From positions 1,612,001 to 1,676,000 of the forward strand of contig NZ_CP006841.1 in assembly GCF_001274895.1 (NCBI RefSeq): a stretch of DNA of 64,000 nt, written 5' to 3'. The notes beneath the pieces are model-generated. The model saw only the letters and a list, made by a program, of their open reading frames with translations. It was not told the DNA's origin and did no database searches. The translations under genes were made by a program, and so were the position numbers. Below are positions 8,908 through 17,306 of the stretch, piece by piece (the first letter of the stretch is position 1; every line of letters starts with the position of its first letter). The DNA comes from Corynebacterium lactis RW2-5. Its GTDB lineage: Bacteria > Actinomycetota > Actinomycetes > Mycobacteriales > Mycobacteriaceae.

Positions 8908-9519
8908 ATGATTCGCATTTTATTGGCCGACGACCAGCATCTGATCCGTGGCGCGCTCAAGGCGTTGCTCCAAACAGAGTCAGACTTGAGCGTAGTAGCA
9001 GAAGCTAGCGACGGTATCGAAGCAATCCGCGAGGTCACGAAGCTGACTGAAACTCCCCAGTCTGTAGATATTGCATTGATCGATATCGATATGCCTCGAA
9101 TGAATGGAATAGATGCTATTGCCCAGATTTCCCAAAGGTGTAAATGCTTGGTTGTCACGACCTTCGCACGCCCGGGATATCTAAAACGCGCTCTTGCCGC
9201 CGGGGCTAGCGGCTTTTTGGCGAAGGACACGCCTCCTGAGCAATTAGCCGAAGCAATTAGGCGTATTCATAATGGGCTTAGGGTGATTGACCCTGCCCTC
9301 GCGGAGGCCTCGCTTTTCACGGCGGATTCACCGTTAACCGACCGTGAGGCCGATATAGCGCGCATGACCCTGCAGGGCGCCCAGACCAGCGATATTGCAG
9401 CCCAGCTACATATCGCAAAGGGGACAGTGCGTAATCACATTTCCTCAATAATCGCAAAAACGGATGCGTCAAACCGGATTGAGGCGGCTCGCATCGCACT
9501 CGACAATGGGTGGCTTTGA
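8908..9519 (+). CDS. LuxR/NarL-family response regulator
   Basis: The 203-residue protein has a receiver domain with acidic pocket DD at residues 8-9, phospho-acceptor Asp about 59 in LIDIDMPRMNG, Thr in the VVTTFAR segment and Lys in FLAKDTP, then a LuxR-type helix-turn-helix (about residues 140-200, LTDREADIARMTLQG and KGTVRNHISSIIAK). It should be phosphorylated by the kinase encoded upstream and control the adjacent ABC exporter. A TAGATT hexamer about 60 bp upstream is a possible -10 element. Confidence 0.93.
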   Translation: MIRILLADDQHLIRGALKALLQTESDLSVVAEASDGIEAIREVTKLTETPQSVDIALIDIDMPRMNGIDAIAQISQRCKCLVVTTFARPGYLKRALAAGASGFLAKDTPPEQLAEAIRRIHNGLRVIDPALAEASLFTADSPLTDREADIARMTLQGAQTSDIAAQLHIAKGTVRNHISSIIAKTDASNRIEAARIALDNGWL

Positions 9520-9649
9520 TAGCAGCTAAGCGAAAAAGATATCGAATCAGCATTATATTCAGACTCAAAAGCACCCTATTTGCAAATAAAAGATAAAACT
9601 TTAACAAATTGTTTTTATTACAAATTCTTCAATAAGTTACCCTGGAGTC

Positions 9650-10456
9650 ATGGCCCCACACAACGCCGCAACCGACACCCCACCCAACACCCCACACAGT
9701 ATTCCACCGTGTGTACGCCGGGACGACACTGGCGTGAGAACTGCCCACATCGGGCGCCACACCTTCGGGTTACGCAAAGCAGGCGCCCTTGTCTGCACAA
9801 CCTTCGGGATATTTGCCCTTACCGCCCTCGCCGGGTGCTCAGGCGACGAAAGCCCCAGCTCCACTTCAACGACCGCCAATTCCCAGGCAGCGTCTTCTCC
9901 GATGCCGACTACCGCCCACCCGGGAGCCGACAGTCAACCCAGCGAGCAAGGACTAGATTCACCACGCTCTAGCGGCGCTAACCGCGACCTCTCGCCCACT
10001 ACTCCGACAAGCGCCGGTGCCGCACAGATTAACCCCTCAAAGGATTCTGAGAATTCATCAGCCGCCGGTGCTAACTCTAGAGCAGGACATAAGAGCTTAG
10101 ACAATCCAGAATCACTGGTGGCCGATCTTCGCGCCGCAATCGCCGATGGCACCACCCCGGGAGACTTCTTTGTCGCAGGTGGCCAGCAACTGACCGCATG
10201 TACGGTCGGCGATGGATATGCGCTCCACATCGTGGCGGCCGCCAATAATACGAGCTGCGAATTCGCCCAAGAAGTGATGCGCGTTCAGACGCGAGAGCTC
10301 AATCCGACCAATGATAATATCCGCGATCACCTCTCCCCCAATATCGAGGCCAAAAGCCCGATCACCCAAGAGTTATATAACGTTAACTGTGGCGAGGATT
10401 CCTCGGGTGTTATCACCTGCACTGGAGGCAATAACGCGAAGATCTACATGTACTAA
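9650..10456 (+). CDS. Secreted lipoprotein of unknown function
   Basis: The 268-residue product contains a lipobox LAGC (Cys about 63) after a hydrophobic stretch ALVCTTFGIFALTALAGC, so it is exported and lipidated. A low-complexity Ser/Thr/Pro/Ala linker (about residues 65-155) leads to a globular C-terminal part of about 110 residues with three cysteines beyond the lipid anchor (in TACTVG, TSCEFA, NCGED) and a fourth in ITCTGG. The layout resembles small corynebacterial and mycobacterial surface lipoproteins. The ATG at 9650 has GGAG 6 bases upstream but gives a long n-region; a GTG at 9734 (Cys about 35) would give a more usual signal peptide. Confidence 0.7.
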   Translation: MAPHNAATDTPPNTPHSIPPCVRRDDTGVRTAHIGRHTFGLRKAGALVCTTFGIFALTALAGCSGDESPSSTSTTANSQAASSPMPTTAHPGADSQPSEQGLDSPRSSGANRDLSPTTPTSAGAAQINPSKDSENSSAAGANSRAGHKSLDNPESLVADLRAAIADGTTPGDFFVAGGQQLTACTVGDGYALHIVAAANNTSCEFAQEVMRVQTRELNPTNDNIRDHLSPNIEAKSPITQELYNVNCGEDSSGVITCTGGNNAKIYMY

Positions 10457-10575
10457 TCCGTAAGCCATGCCACGGCCCACCATGGCCTGTAACCCCGCAT
10501 TTACCCTTGCACCATGGCGCATGCGCCGCGCGGACCTTGGCCCCATCTCCGCCACAGCTGCGCTACTGTGAAGAA

Positions 10576-11784
10576 ATGACTGTCTCCCGCCTGCGCCCCT
10601 TCGGTGAAACCATCTTTGCCACGATGTCCCGACTCGCCTCCGAGCGCAATGCCATCAACCTCGGTCAGGGCTTTCCTGATTGGGATGGCCCCCGTGAGAT
10701 GCTCGATGCCGCGCAAAAGCAGATTGCTATCGGGACGAATCAGTACGCACCCAGCCGCGGATTCCAAGTTCTGCGTGATGCCATCGTCGCCGACCGTGCC
10801 CGTCGCACTGGGCAGAGCTACGATGCCGATACCGAATGCCTTGTCACAGTCGGCGCGACTGAGGCGATCGCGGCATCTGTCCTTGGCCATGTGGAGCCCG
10901 GAGCCGATGTCATCATCATCGAGCCCTACTATGATGCCTATGTCGCGGCGATCGCCCTGGCCGGGGCGACTTACACGTCGGTTCCGCTGATCCCTCGCGC
11001 ATCCGAGCCGTCGGAAAGCGAAAACATCTGGGAGCTCGACCGCGAGGCGCTCGCTCAGGCGGTCGGACCGGGAACTGCGATGATTATTATCAACTCCCCG
11101 CATAACCCCACCGGCAGTGTGCTTTCCGACGCTGACCTCTCCGCCATCGCCGAGGTCGCCATTGCTCAGGACACCATTGTGCTTGCCGACGAAGTCTACG
11201 AACGGCTCTACTTCGACGGCGGTGAGCACCGGAGCATTGCGTCCCTGGAGGGCATGCGCGAACGAACAATTGTCGTGTCCTCGGCGGCGAAAACATTCAA
11301 TGTGACCGGGTGGAAGACCGGGTGGGCGCTTGCGCCTAAAGAGCTGCTCGACGGGGTGGCGAAAGCAAAGCAGTTTTTGACCTATGTAGGGGCCTCTCCG
11401 ATGCAACCGGCCGTTGCGGTGGGACTGAATGAATGTACCGAATGGGTCAATGAGCTATCCCAGAAATTACAACGCAACCGCGACGCGCTCAGCGCCGGGC
11501 TGACCTCGCTCGGTGCGACCGTGTACGAATCCGCGGCGGGTTACTTTGTCGTCGCTGATGTGAGGTCATGGGGTCTCGGCGATGCTAAGGAGACTTGCCT
11601 GGCTTTGGTGCGTGATTTCGGGGTTGCAGCAATTCCCGTCACGGCTTTCGTCGACGACCCTGAATCGGAGGATTACCGATACCTCGTCCGTTTCACGTTT
11701 TGTAAGACGCGCGGAGTCATCGAGCAGGCGCTGACCAACATCAAAATGGGCTTGGCAGAGCGCAACGGGACATACCAAATCTAG
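10576..11784 (+). CDS. PLP-dependent aminotransferase (DapC-like, class I/II)
   Basis: The 402-residue protein is a fold-type I aminotransferase. It has INLGQGFPDWDGP at the N-terminus, NSPHNPTG (substrate/PLP loop), DEVYERL (Asp-Tyr contacting PLP), the PLP lysine in SSAAKTFNVTGWK (about residue 239) and the carboxylate-binding Arg in VRFTFCK. It closely follows the mycobacterial protein Rv0858c annotated as N-succinyldiaminopimelate aminotransferase DapC as I recall that sequence, so a role in lysine/diaminopimelate synthesis is possible; kynurenine- or methionine-aminotransferase activity cannot be excluded. The ATG at 10576 matches the family start MTVSRLRP. Its stop codon shares bases with the convergent coaE stop. 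Confidence 0.88.
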   Translation: MTVSRLRPFGETIFATMSRLASERNAINLGQGFPDWDGPREMLDAAQKQIAIGTNQYAPSRGFQVLRDAIVADRARRTGQSYDADTECLVTVGATEAIAASVLGHVEPGADVIIIEPYYDAYVAAIALAGATYTSVPLIPRASEPSESENIWELDREALAQAVGPGTAMIIINSPHNPTGSVLSDADLSAIAEVAIAQDTIVLADEVYERLYFDGGEHRSIASLEGMRERTIVVSSAAKTFNVTGWKTGWALAPKELLDGVAKAKQFLTYVGASPMQPAVAVGLNECTEWVNELSQKLQRNRDALSAGLTSLGATVYESAAGYFVVADVRSWGLGDAKETCLALVRDFGVAAIPVTAFVDDPESEDYRYLVRFTFCKTRGVIEQALTNIKMGLAERNGTYQI

Positions 11785-12380
11785 CGGGCTGCCGCCGGGA
11801 GGATACGTTCTTTCCAGGCGGCATCAACCTGGCGAATGAGCTCTTCGCGGCCAGCGGAATTATCGAGCACGATGTCCGCCTTCGACAGACGTGTCGCATC
11901 ATCTACCTGGGCTGCGATGCGGCGGGCAGCATCCTCACGATTTACCCCGCGGCTATTAACCAATCGGTCGAGGCGCTGCTGCACCGGGGCATGCACGACA
12001 ATCACCAAATCCTGATCCGCGTCGAGCCCCTTCTCAATGAGCAGAGGCATGTCATAGACCACTATGGCGTCGCCAACAGCGTCGTAAAGCTCGGCGGTGC
12101 GCACGTTGATGCGCGGATGAGTAATCGCGTTGAGAGCAGCGGTGGCGGACTCGCTGGCAAAGGCGCGTTCCGCGAGAAGACCGCGATTGAGCGATCCGTC
12201 GGCAAACAGGATATCCTCGCCGAACTCGGCCGCGAGTTCCGCGAGGGCGGGCTGACCGGGCTCGACCACTTCACGAGCCACCTGATCGGCGTCGATAATA
12301 GTCGCGCCAAGTTCTGCGAGACGGGCTGCGGCGGTTGATTTGCCGCTGCCCATTCCGCCTGTGAGGCCAATCTTTAACAT
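11781..12380 (-). CDS. coaE: Dephospho-CoA kinase
   Basis: The 199-residue enzyme phosphorylates dephospho-CoA at the 3'-hydroxyl, the last step of coenzyme A synthesis. P-loop GGMGSGKST lies at residues 8-16, followed by the CoA-domain motif DADQVAREVV and the lid region with INVRTAEL and YDMPLLIEKG. Length is that of a single-domain CoaE, without the extra C-terminal UPF0157 domain seen in mycobacteria. It is the conserved neighbour between rpsA and uvrB in corynebacteria; here the IS/phage island has been inserted between it and rpsA. Four bases overlap the convergent aminotransferase gene. Confidence 0.97.
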   Translation of the reverse strand: MLKIGLTGGMGSGKSTAAARLAELGATIIDADQVAREVVEPGQPALAELAAEFGEDILFADGSLNRGLLAERAFASESATAALNAITHPRINVRTAELYDAVGDAIVVYDMPLLIEKGLDADQDLVIVVHAPVQQRLDRLVNSRGVNREDAARRIAAQVDDATRLSKADIVLDNSAGREELIRQVDAAWKERILPAAAR

Positions 12381-12401
12381 GGCACCTACAGTAGCGAACT
12401 A

Positions 12402-13508
12402 TTACTGCTGTGCGAGGAGGTTTTCAAAGCGATGGCTCTCCTCTACCGGATCCGGGTTGGCCGCCGCCGGAGCGGTACCTTCCCCGAAAGGACTACCGCC
12501 AAGGGCCTCGCGGCCGTGGGGCTCGAGTAGACCGGACAGCGCGGGGCCATTGGGCACGATTCCCAGTGGGTTGAGGTCGCGATGTACCTCGTAGTAGTGA
12601 CATTTAATATCGACAAAGTCGGTGGTATCGCCAAAGCCCGGAGTCTGGAAAAGATCGCGCAGGTAGTTGTAGAGCACTGGCATCTCAGAAATCTTACTGC
12701 GGTTGCACTTGAAGTGCCCGTGGTAGACCACGTCGAAACGAATCAACGTGGTGTATAGCCGAATATCGGCTTCGGTGATGTGATCTCCGACCAGGTAGCG
12801 GCGTGTCTTTAGCCGCTCGGAAATTTTATCCAACGCTGAAAACAGGCGCTCATAAGCCTTGTCGTAGGCCTCCTGCGAACCGGCGAAGCCACAGCGGTAG
12901 ACGCCGTTATTAATCTCCGTGTAGATGAAGTGCATCAGCGGATCCATCTCTTCGCGCAGATTTTCCGGATAGAGGTCCGGTGCGCCCTCACGGTGGAAGT
13001 CCTTCCACTCGGTGGAGAAGTCAAGGGTGATCCACGGAAAATCGTTAGTGACTACCTCGCCGGATTCAATATCCACGATTGCCGGGACCGTGATCCCCCG
13101 CGAGTAGTCCGGGTAGCGCTTTAAGTAAGCCTCCTGAAGGCGCTCGTAGCCGAGAACTTCGTCGCGGGCGTCGGGGCCCTTATCGAAGGTCCAAGAACGA
13201 GAGTCATGCACCGGACCCGGGATGCCGACGGAGATTGCATCTTCCAGGCCAAGAAGGCGACGGACAATCAGACTGCGGTGTGCCCAGGGACACGCACGGG
13301 CGGCAACCAGACGGTATCGTCCCGGCTCGACCGGCCAGGTCTGAATTCCCTCACCTACCTCGCGGGCGCCCCTGGTGATGCGGTCGTTGATGTACCGAGT
13401 GTCGCGGTTATACTCCTTGCCCGCGCTGGAGTAGACGCCGCCCTTGGTGTGCTCCGAGGCCTCGACGGAATCAGTGGTGGACTTGTCCTGCGCTTTATTA
13501 GTTGTCAT
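12402..13508 (-). CDS. Glutathionyl-hydroquinone reductase-like GST-family protein
   Basis: The 368-residue protein belongs to the YqjG/ECM4 branch of the glutathione-transferase superfamily: a thioredoxin-fold part with the catalytic Cys in RACPWAHRS (about residue 73) and an all-helical C-terminal part with YLVGDHITEADIRLYTTLIRFD. Family members reduce glutathionyl-hydroquinones; corynebacteria use mycothiol, so the natural thiol adduct is probably a mycothiol conjugate (inference). The start at 13508 (MTTNKAQ) is chosen over an in-frame ATG 12 codons upstream; neither has a strong ribosome site. It lies 21 bp upstream of coaE on the same strand and may be co-transcribed. Confidence 0.85.
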   Translation of the reverse strand: MTTNKAQDKSTTDSVEASEHTKGGVYSSAGKEYNRDTRYINDRITRGAREVGEGIQTWPVEPGRYRLVAARACPWAHRSLIVRRLLGLEDAISVGIPGPVHDSRSWTFDKGPDARDEVLGYERLQEAYLKRYPDYSRGITVPAIVDIESGEVVTNDFPWITLDFSTEWKDFHREGAPDLYPENLREEMDPLMHFIYTEINNGVYRCGFAGSQEAYDKAYERLFSALDKISERLKTRRYLVGDHITEADIRLYTTLIRFDVVYHGHFKCNRSKISEMPVLYNYLRDLFQTPGFGDTTDFVDIKCHYYEVHRDLNPLGIVPNGPALSGLLEPHGREALGGSPFGEGTAPAAANPDPVEESHRFENLLAQQ

Positions 13509-13689
13509 ATCTACAACCGTACCGATGGACACCAGACACGGCAACTAGTGCCGCACCAACGATGCTTCTAAGTACCCGGCCGACGCAAACACATGCTCCC
13601 TAGCCCAATACCACGACGAGACATAGTCGAAGAACCTGCCTGCAGAAATCGACATAGGGGCAGTTTTCAGCCAACAGAGCCCGGCGGTG

Positions 13690-15136
13690 TCAGGTGGTCA
13701 ATGCACCACCTTCGTCTCCAAGCATCCTAGTCAACACCTCCGCCGGCGTATACCCATCCAAAACCATCCGCGCCCTGGTATTGAGCTCATACTCCATATC
13801 CCGAATTTCCCGATCAGTCACCACCGAAAAATCAGTCCCCTTCGGGAAATACTCCCGAATACTCCGATTGATGTTTTCATTACTGCCGCGCTGCCACGGC
13901 GCATGCGGATCACAGAAAAACACCTGGCACCCCGTCGCCACCGTAAACTCCGCATGCAACGCCATCTCCACACCGCGATCCCATGTGAGAGTTTTACGGA
14001 TATCCTCCGGCAACTGCCCAATCATCTCGACGAGGGCATCAGTGCAACTACGACTGGTGTGATTATCAGCCAAACGACGCACCATCACATACCTACTAGT
14101 GCGCTCAACCAAGGTAATCAACGCGCTTTTGCCACCTGAGCCGATAATTAAATCCCCCTCCCAATGCCCAGGTACCGCACGGTCAGCTGCTTCAGCCGGG
14201 CGATTGACTAGAAACGCATCACCGATAAAGGAGCGACTACGCCCCACTCGGCCACACCCCACGTAACCGGGACTGTGGGATACGGCGGTTACGCCCTGAG
14301 CGTAGAGCTTTTTCTACCTTTAATTCCTGACGAAGGCTGCCTTGACCCTGCACATACAAGGCCTGGTAAATACTCTCAGCACTAATTGTCATGGTGGCAT
14401 CTTCCGGGTAAGCAGCGCGCAGGCGCTTGGACACCAACGCTGGTGAGTGCCATGGTATCCGCCCTGTCCGTGGTGTCGACAACAATCGAACAACCTCGGT
14501 GCGCAACGCGTGGTTGGCGACGAGCTTTGGTGTTTTCGGTCGCGCACGACGCCGGTGGGCTAGCTCATGGGCTGCAGCCGGATCGTAGACCCCGTCAGGT
14601 CGACGACCACGGTGTAGTTCCCGGGAAATCGTCTGCCGTGCCCGCCCGAGTACCCGCCCGATCTGGGCTGCTGAGAAGTCAAAAACGGTATGCATCATGC
14701 CGATAGCGATGCGTTCTTCCAGGCTTAGCCGCATGCCACGGCCGACGACCTGGTCAGACGGGTGGGCAAGAAGGCGCATATCGCAGCGGGAAATATCCGG
14801 TTTCCTGGTTCTACGTGCTGTAGGAGGTGGGGTCATAGGAAAATTTTTAGCCCACCAGCGTCGAACAAAGTGCTGGCCTGCATGGCCGAGTCCGCTGCTG
14901 ATGTAAAACAGTGGCCAGTGATGACCTTCGGCCAGGCGGAAACAGATCTCCAGCGCGTCGCCACGTGCGCCGGCAGGCAGCATCACTCCAGGTGTGATGC
15001 CAGCAGTAGTCGCCCATCGGGCAACGGTCTGTGCGCTCAGGCCGTGGTGTCGTGCAATAGCGGCCACTGTCATACGGCGTGCGCGGATATCGGCTAGTAC
15101 AGCGTTGCGCAAGCGTTGGGAAGAGGTTTTAGTCAC
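13690..15136 (-). pseudogene. IS30-family transposase, split by a frameshift
   Basis: The N-terminal frame (14237-15136) carries helix-turn-helix parts (TVAAIARHHGLSAQTVARW and RLSLEERIAIGMMH...ISRELHRG). The C-terminal frame (13690-about 14262) carries the DDE core: WEGDLIIG, TWDRGVEMA, GSNENINR. The two frames differ by one base near 14240-14262 in a G-rich stretch, so +1 slipping would be needed; IS30 transposases are normally one continuous ORF, so I call this a mutation. The TGA stop (13690-13692) falls just outside the inverted repeat, meaning the target DNA supplies the stop codon. Confidence 0.85.
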
Positions 15137-15181
15137 CTGAACTGCTCCTTTGGAGTTGATTGTTCAGGTGGTGCATTGACC
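13696..15181 (-). mobile_element. IS30-family insertion sequence
   Basis: The element is bounded by inverted repeats GGTCAATGCACCACCT at 13696-13711 and its complement at 15166-15181. A possible 2-bp target duplication (GT) lies outside, in line with the short duplications made by IS30 elements. It contains one transposase gene, now frameshifted. On its right side it abuts the truncated plus-strand gene that ends at 15406. Confidence 0.85.
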
Positions 15182-15406
15182 GTTAGAGCTACCCTTGAAA
15201 TAGCTCCTGAGTCGTACGTACGAGTGGTTCCAAGTCGTACAGAAAATGAAACCCATATTCGCCGGATTAAAGTGCACGCACCCACTACTGGCACAGTGAG
15301 AGCATTCTCCTTCACCGAGAAACAGTGGCATAGAAGCGTTTTCATCGCCGGTGGAACCGATTACCAGGAAGACGTCGTAGGACCGAAAAGGCATATAAGC
15401 CTGTAG
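15182..15406 (+). pseudogene. C-terminal fragment of an unknown (probably phage) gene cut by the IS30 element
   Basis: From the IS30 boundary the plus frame encodes about 74 residues of ordinary, non-repetitive protein (for example VRVVPSRTENETHIRRIKVH and FTEKQWHRSVFIAGGTDY) and stops at 15404-15406, one base before the first 34-bp repeat. No start codon with ribosome site is present, so the 5' part was lost. I do not recognise the family; a phage structural origin is suggested only by context. Confidence 0.45.
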
Positions 15407-15407
15407 G

Positions 15408-15442
15408 GTTGACGATGGTACAAAAAACGACCCCTCATCAAC
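15408..15442 (+). repeat. 34-bp dispersed repeat, copy 1
   Basis: Sequence GTTGACGATGGTACAAAAAA + CGACCCCTCATCAAC, one extra A relative to the other copies. Ends are imperfect inverted repeats (GTTGACGA / TCATCAAC, 7 of 8). It begins one base after the stop codon of the plus-strand fragment. On its other side it cuts off a minus-strand gene that has a strong ribosome site (GAAAGGAG) and ATG at 15456 but only four codons before the repeat. Confidence 0.9.
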
Positions 15443-15491
15443 CTGGTGTTCCTCATGGTGGTTGCTCCTTTCGGGGTATTGTGAGGGGGAG

Positions 15492-15534
15492 GCCCCGAGG
15501 GGCTGGGTAATTGCGATACCCAGCGCCCGGGGCT
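15492..15534. terminator. Strong hairpin between repeat copies 1 and 2
   Basis: GCCCCgagGGGCTGGGTA and TACCCAGCgCCCggGGGC form a long stem around a 7-base loop. There is no T-run on either side, so it may be a weak terminator or a processing structure. It overlaps the stop codon of the short minus-strand ORF at 15533-15637. Confidence 0.4.
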
Positions 15535-15637
15535 ATTTGCGGTGTTTACCTTTGTATCTCGGTTTCCGGTTCTGCCAAACCTGGATGGCTTGGAGGATGA
15601 CCGTGATGATTCCGAGGATTAGTTCTGGGCTTAACAT
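15533..15637 (-). CDS. Small one-helix membrane protein (phage-type), probably a remnant
   Basis: A 34-residue ORF: a hydrophobic segment LILGIITVILQAIQVW followed by a basic tail (NRKPRYKGKHRK). Small proteins like this are common in corynephage lysis or tail regions. The second 34-bp repeat ends 3 bases ahead of its ATG, so any original ribosome site has been replaced and expression is doubtful. Confidence 0.4.
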   Translation of the reverse strand: MLSPELILGIITVILQAIQVWQNRKPRYKGKHRK

Positions 15638-15640
15638 CAG

Positions 15641-15674
15641 GTTGACGACGGTGCAAAAACGACCCCTCATCAAC
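15641..15674 (+). repeat. 34-bp dispersed repeat, copy 2
   Basis: Matches the consensus GTTGACGATGGTACAAAAAC + GACCCCTCATCAAC at 32 of 34 positions (two transitions). It separates the short minus-strand membrane ORF from the plus-strand 99-residue gene. Flanking trinucleotides CAG on both sides may be chance. Confidence 0.9.
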
Positions 15675-15749
15675 CAGAACATCGGCGGGAGGGCAGTGGA
15701 ACAACCCTTGGATGTATCATTGGTTCCAAGAGGGTAGGAGGTGCGGGGA

Positions 15750-16049
15750 ATGATTGAAATTGTTAATCGGCAGCTTGTCGATGCCGATGCGTTGGCAATC
15801 ATAGATTCTGTATGGAATCAGTCACCGAATGATTTGCGTGCATACGCGGCATCGAGCTGCGAGGAAGACGAGGACGTTAGTGCAGTGATCGCTATCCTGG
15901 ACTACGCACTTGCTACTGGACTTTCCGTTTCTAAAGCGGCTCTCAATAAGGCGCGAAGTCTGGCGGAAAAGCTTTCTCGCGATGTCGATGCTCGTCGAAT
16001 CGTCGAACTTGTTGTTGGGCTTAATGAGGCTGGCACGAAAGCAGCCTAG
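15750..16049 (+). CDS. Small acidic protein, paralogue of the gene at 16723-16998; candidate orphan immunity protein
   Basis: The 99-residue product is acidic and all-helical in appearance. The ATG at 15750 has AGGAGG 8 bases upstream, and a terminator ends the unit at 16095, so this is an intact one-gene cassette between repeat copies 2 and 3. Its N-terminus MIEIVNRQLVDADALAIIDS aligns with VIDVADREFIDADALFVLDG of the 91-residue protein encoded at 16723-16998, with further matches at the ATGLSVSKAAL / ETGVAVNKGVL segments. In the nearby prophage the equivalent position (between MuF toxin and scaffold) holds the presumed immunity gene; on that basis an immunity role is inferred, not shown. 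Confidence 0.7.
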   Translation: MIEIVNRQLVDADALAIIDSVWNQSPNDLRAYAASSCEEDEDVSAVIAILDYALATGLSVSKAALNKARSLAEKLSRDVDARRIVELVVGLNEAGTKAA

Positions 16050-16067
16050 GAAGCGGTATGGGCGTTC

Positions 16068-16095
16068 AACCCATCCCGTTTCGGGGTGGGTTTTT
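16068..16095 (+). terminator. Terminator of the 99-residue gene
   Basis: AACCCATCCCG-TTT-CGGGGTGGGTT followed by TTT: a stem with one G-T pair and a T-run, 18 bp after the stop codon. The third 34-bp repeat starts one base later. Confidence 0.85.
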
Positions 16096-16096
16096 G

Positions 16097-16130
16097 GTTG
16101 AAGATGGTACAAAAACGACCCCTCATCAAC
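16097..16130 (+). repeat. 34-bp dispersed repeat, copy 3
   Basis: One mismatch to the consensus (GTTGAAGATGG). On the left it touches the terminator of the 99-residue gene; on the right it truncates the minus-strand scaffold gene in mid-frame. It is thus an exact joint between two unrelated pieces. Confidence 0.9.
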
Positions 16131-16631
16131 CCCCAAAGCCTTGGCGTCCTCGCGCATCTCTTCCGGCGTCGCACCGGCGATGCGTCCAGCCATCGCGGCT
16201 GGGATCTTAAACTCTGCTGCAATCCGCGCCCGCTCAGCGTCGAGATCACGCTTGGTAATCTCCGCGCGGGCGTCTTCCTCGACTTTACGCGCGACCTCAA
16301 GGTCCGCCTGCAGCCGTTCAATTTCGGTCATCTCCGACCGCTTGCGCTGTTCTTTGGCCTGCTCGAACTCCGCCAGCCGAGCTTCAAGCGCCTGCCGCTT
16401 GTCTCGCTCCCGGGCGAGGTCTGCGAGCACAACGCTCTTACTCTTAGAGCCCCGCCCGTCAGGGTTCTCTTCAGTCTCAGCAGGCGGGGTGTCGTCCTGG
16501 CCGCTCTGCTCCGCCACGGTCGTATACTCAGCGGCTTCACCAGCCTGCTGCGCATCGGTTGGGCCACCAGCGGCACCATTCTCATCCACGCCTTCAATCG
16601 CGCGAATCCACATTAGACGAGTCTTAAACAT
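16131..16631 (-). pseudogene. Phage capsid scaffold protein, C-terminally truncated at a 34-bp repeat
   Basis: Starting at ATG 16631 (GGAGG 8 bases upstream), about 167 residues of an acidic, coiled-coil-rich protein are encoded (RDKRQALEARLAEFEQAKEQ). Near the end, AAEFKIPAAMAGRIAGATPEEMREDAKALG resembles AAKYGIAEENHDLLGSGSPEEIEDRAKRLA of the intact scaffold gene at 45629-46141. The frame then runs straight into the 34-bp repeat and on into antisense sequence, so the true C-terminus is gone. Confidence 0.8.
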
Positions 16632-16666
16632 TGGTTTTCCTCCATCTCGGATAAGAAAAAAGGGCA

Positions 16667-16696
16667 TGAAAAACCCACCCCAAGAAGGGATGGGTT
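16667..16696 (-). terminator. Terminator after the 91-residue gene
   Basis: On the minus strand AACCCATCCC-TTCTT-GGGGTGGGTT is followed by TTTC. The position between small acidic gene and scaffold mirrors the terminator at 46177-46211 in the intact prophage. Confidence 0.8.
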
Positions 16697-16722
16697 ATTA
16701 ACTGCTTAAATGCGCGGGTTGT

Positions 16723-16998
16723 CTACTCTAGCCTCTGCGCTAGCCGACGAATTCTCTCGGCAAAATCACCGTCAGAGCCGACCGCGATCCTCTCCACAGC
16801 TGCGAGAACGCCTTTGTTCACTGCAACGCCGGTTTCGATAGCACCTTGCAGTACCAACTCGACGGCCCAAAATTCTTCACCCGACTCGCAATCCTGCCTC
16901 ACACTATGCTGCCAAGATGCAGGCAGTAGATTGTAAATACCGTCTAACACGAAAAGAGCGTCCGCATCAATGAACTCTCGATCAGCGACATCAATCAC
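16723..16998 (-). CDS. Small acidic protein, paralogue of the 99-residue gene; candidate immunity protein
   Basis: The 91-residue product begins at GTG 16998 with AAAGGAG 9 bases upstream. It is acidic, and its first 25 residues align with the 99-residue protein encoded at 15750-16049 (shared pattern V/I-D/E-V...D-ADAL..I/LD). It lies directly upstream of a scaffold remnant with a terminator between, exactly as the presumed immunity gene does in the prophage at 46252-46512. The fourth 34-bp repeat sits 4-5 bases upstream of its ribosome site region, so native upstream sequence (where a MuF toxin gene would be expected) is missing. Function is inferred from position only. Confidence 0.65.
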   Translation of the reverse strand: MIDVADREFIDADALFVLDGIYNLLPASWQHSVRQDCESGEEFWAVELVLQGAIETGVAVNKGVLAAVERIAVGSDGDFAERIRRLAQRLE

Positions 16999-17019
16999 TG
17001 GCGTGCTCCTTTCTCTGAA

Positions 17020-17053
17020 GTTGACGATGGTACAAAAACGACCCCTCATCAAC
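17020..17053 (+). repeat. 34-bp dispersed repeat, copy 4
   Basis: Exact match to the consensus. It lies between the leader of the 91-residue gene and the terminator of the truncated minus-strand gene at 17117-17306. Confidence 0.9.
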
Positions 17054-17065
17054 CAAAAAAGGGCA

Positions 17066-17098
17066 TAAAAAACCCGACCTGAGTCAAACCAGAACGGG
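17066..17098 (-). terminator. Possible terminator after the truncated gene
   Basis: On the minus strand a CCCG...CGGG pair with a long interior is followed by TTTTTT. The stem is weak, the T-run is good. Confidence 0.4.
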
Positions 17099-17116
17099 CA
17101 ACGTTGGTACTTGTTT

Positions 17117-17306
17117 TTAAGCCGGTGGAGTTGGGACCTTGATTGCCACCTTTGGCTCCAGGATGGCGAAAGGGTGTAAATTCTTCACTGTTTGTTCAAT
17201 CATTAGGTCGTCCCAGTCGGGATTCAGCCATTCTTCATCATCGTCCCACCAAGACAGAATTTCACGCTTTGCCTCGATATCAGTAACGACTGCCTTCTCC
17301 CGGACG
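17117..17306 (-). pseudogene. C-terminal fragment of an unknown gene cut by the IS256-family element
   Basis: About 62 residues with strong aromatic/acidic character (EILSWWDDDEEWLNPDWDDL) run from the IS left end to the stop at 17117-17119. No start codon exists before the IS boundary. I do not recognise it. It sits upstream of the candidate immunity gene, where a toxin or portal-proximal gene would be expected, but no toxin motif is visible in what remains. Confidence 0.5.

Noticed and set aside
14237..14262. Programmed frameshift in the IS30 transposase
   Set aside because: The shift needed is +1 and there is no typical slippery motif; the family normally has one ORF.
16086..16701. Plus-strand ORFs across the scaffold remnant
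   Set aside because: They are mirrors of the coiled-coil scaffold frame and have no ribosome site.
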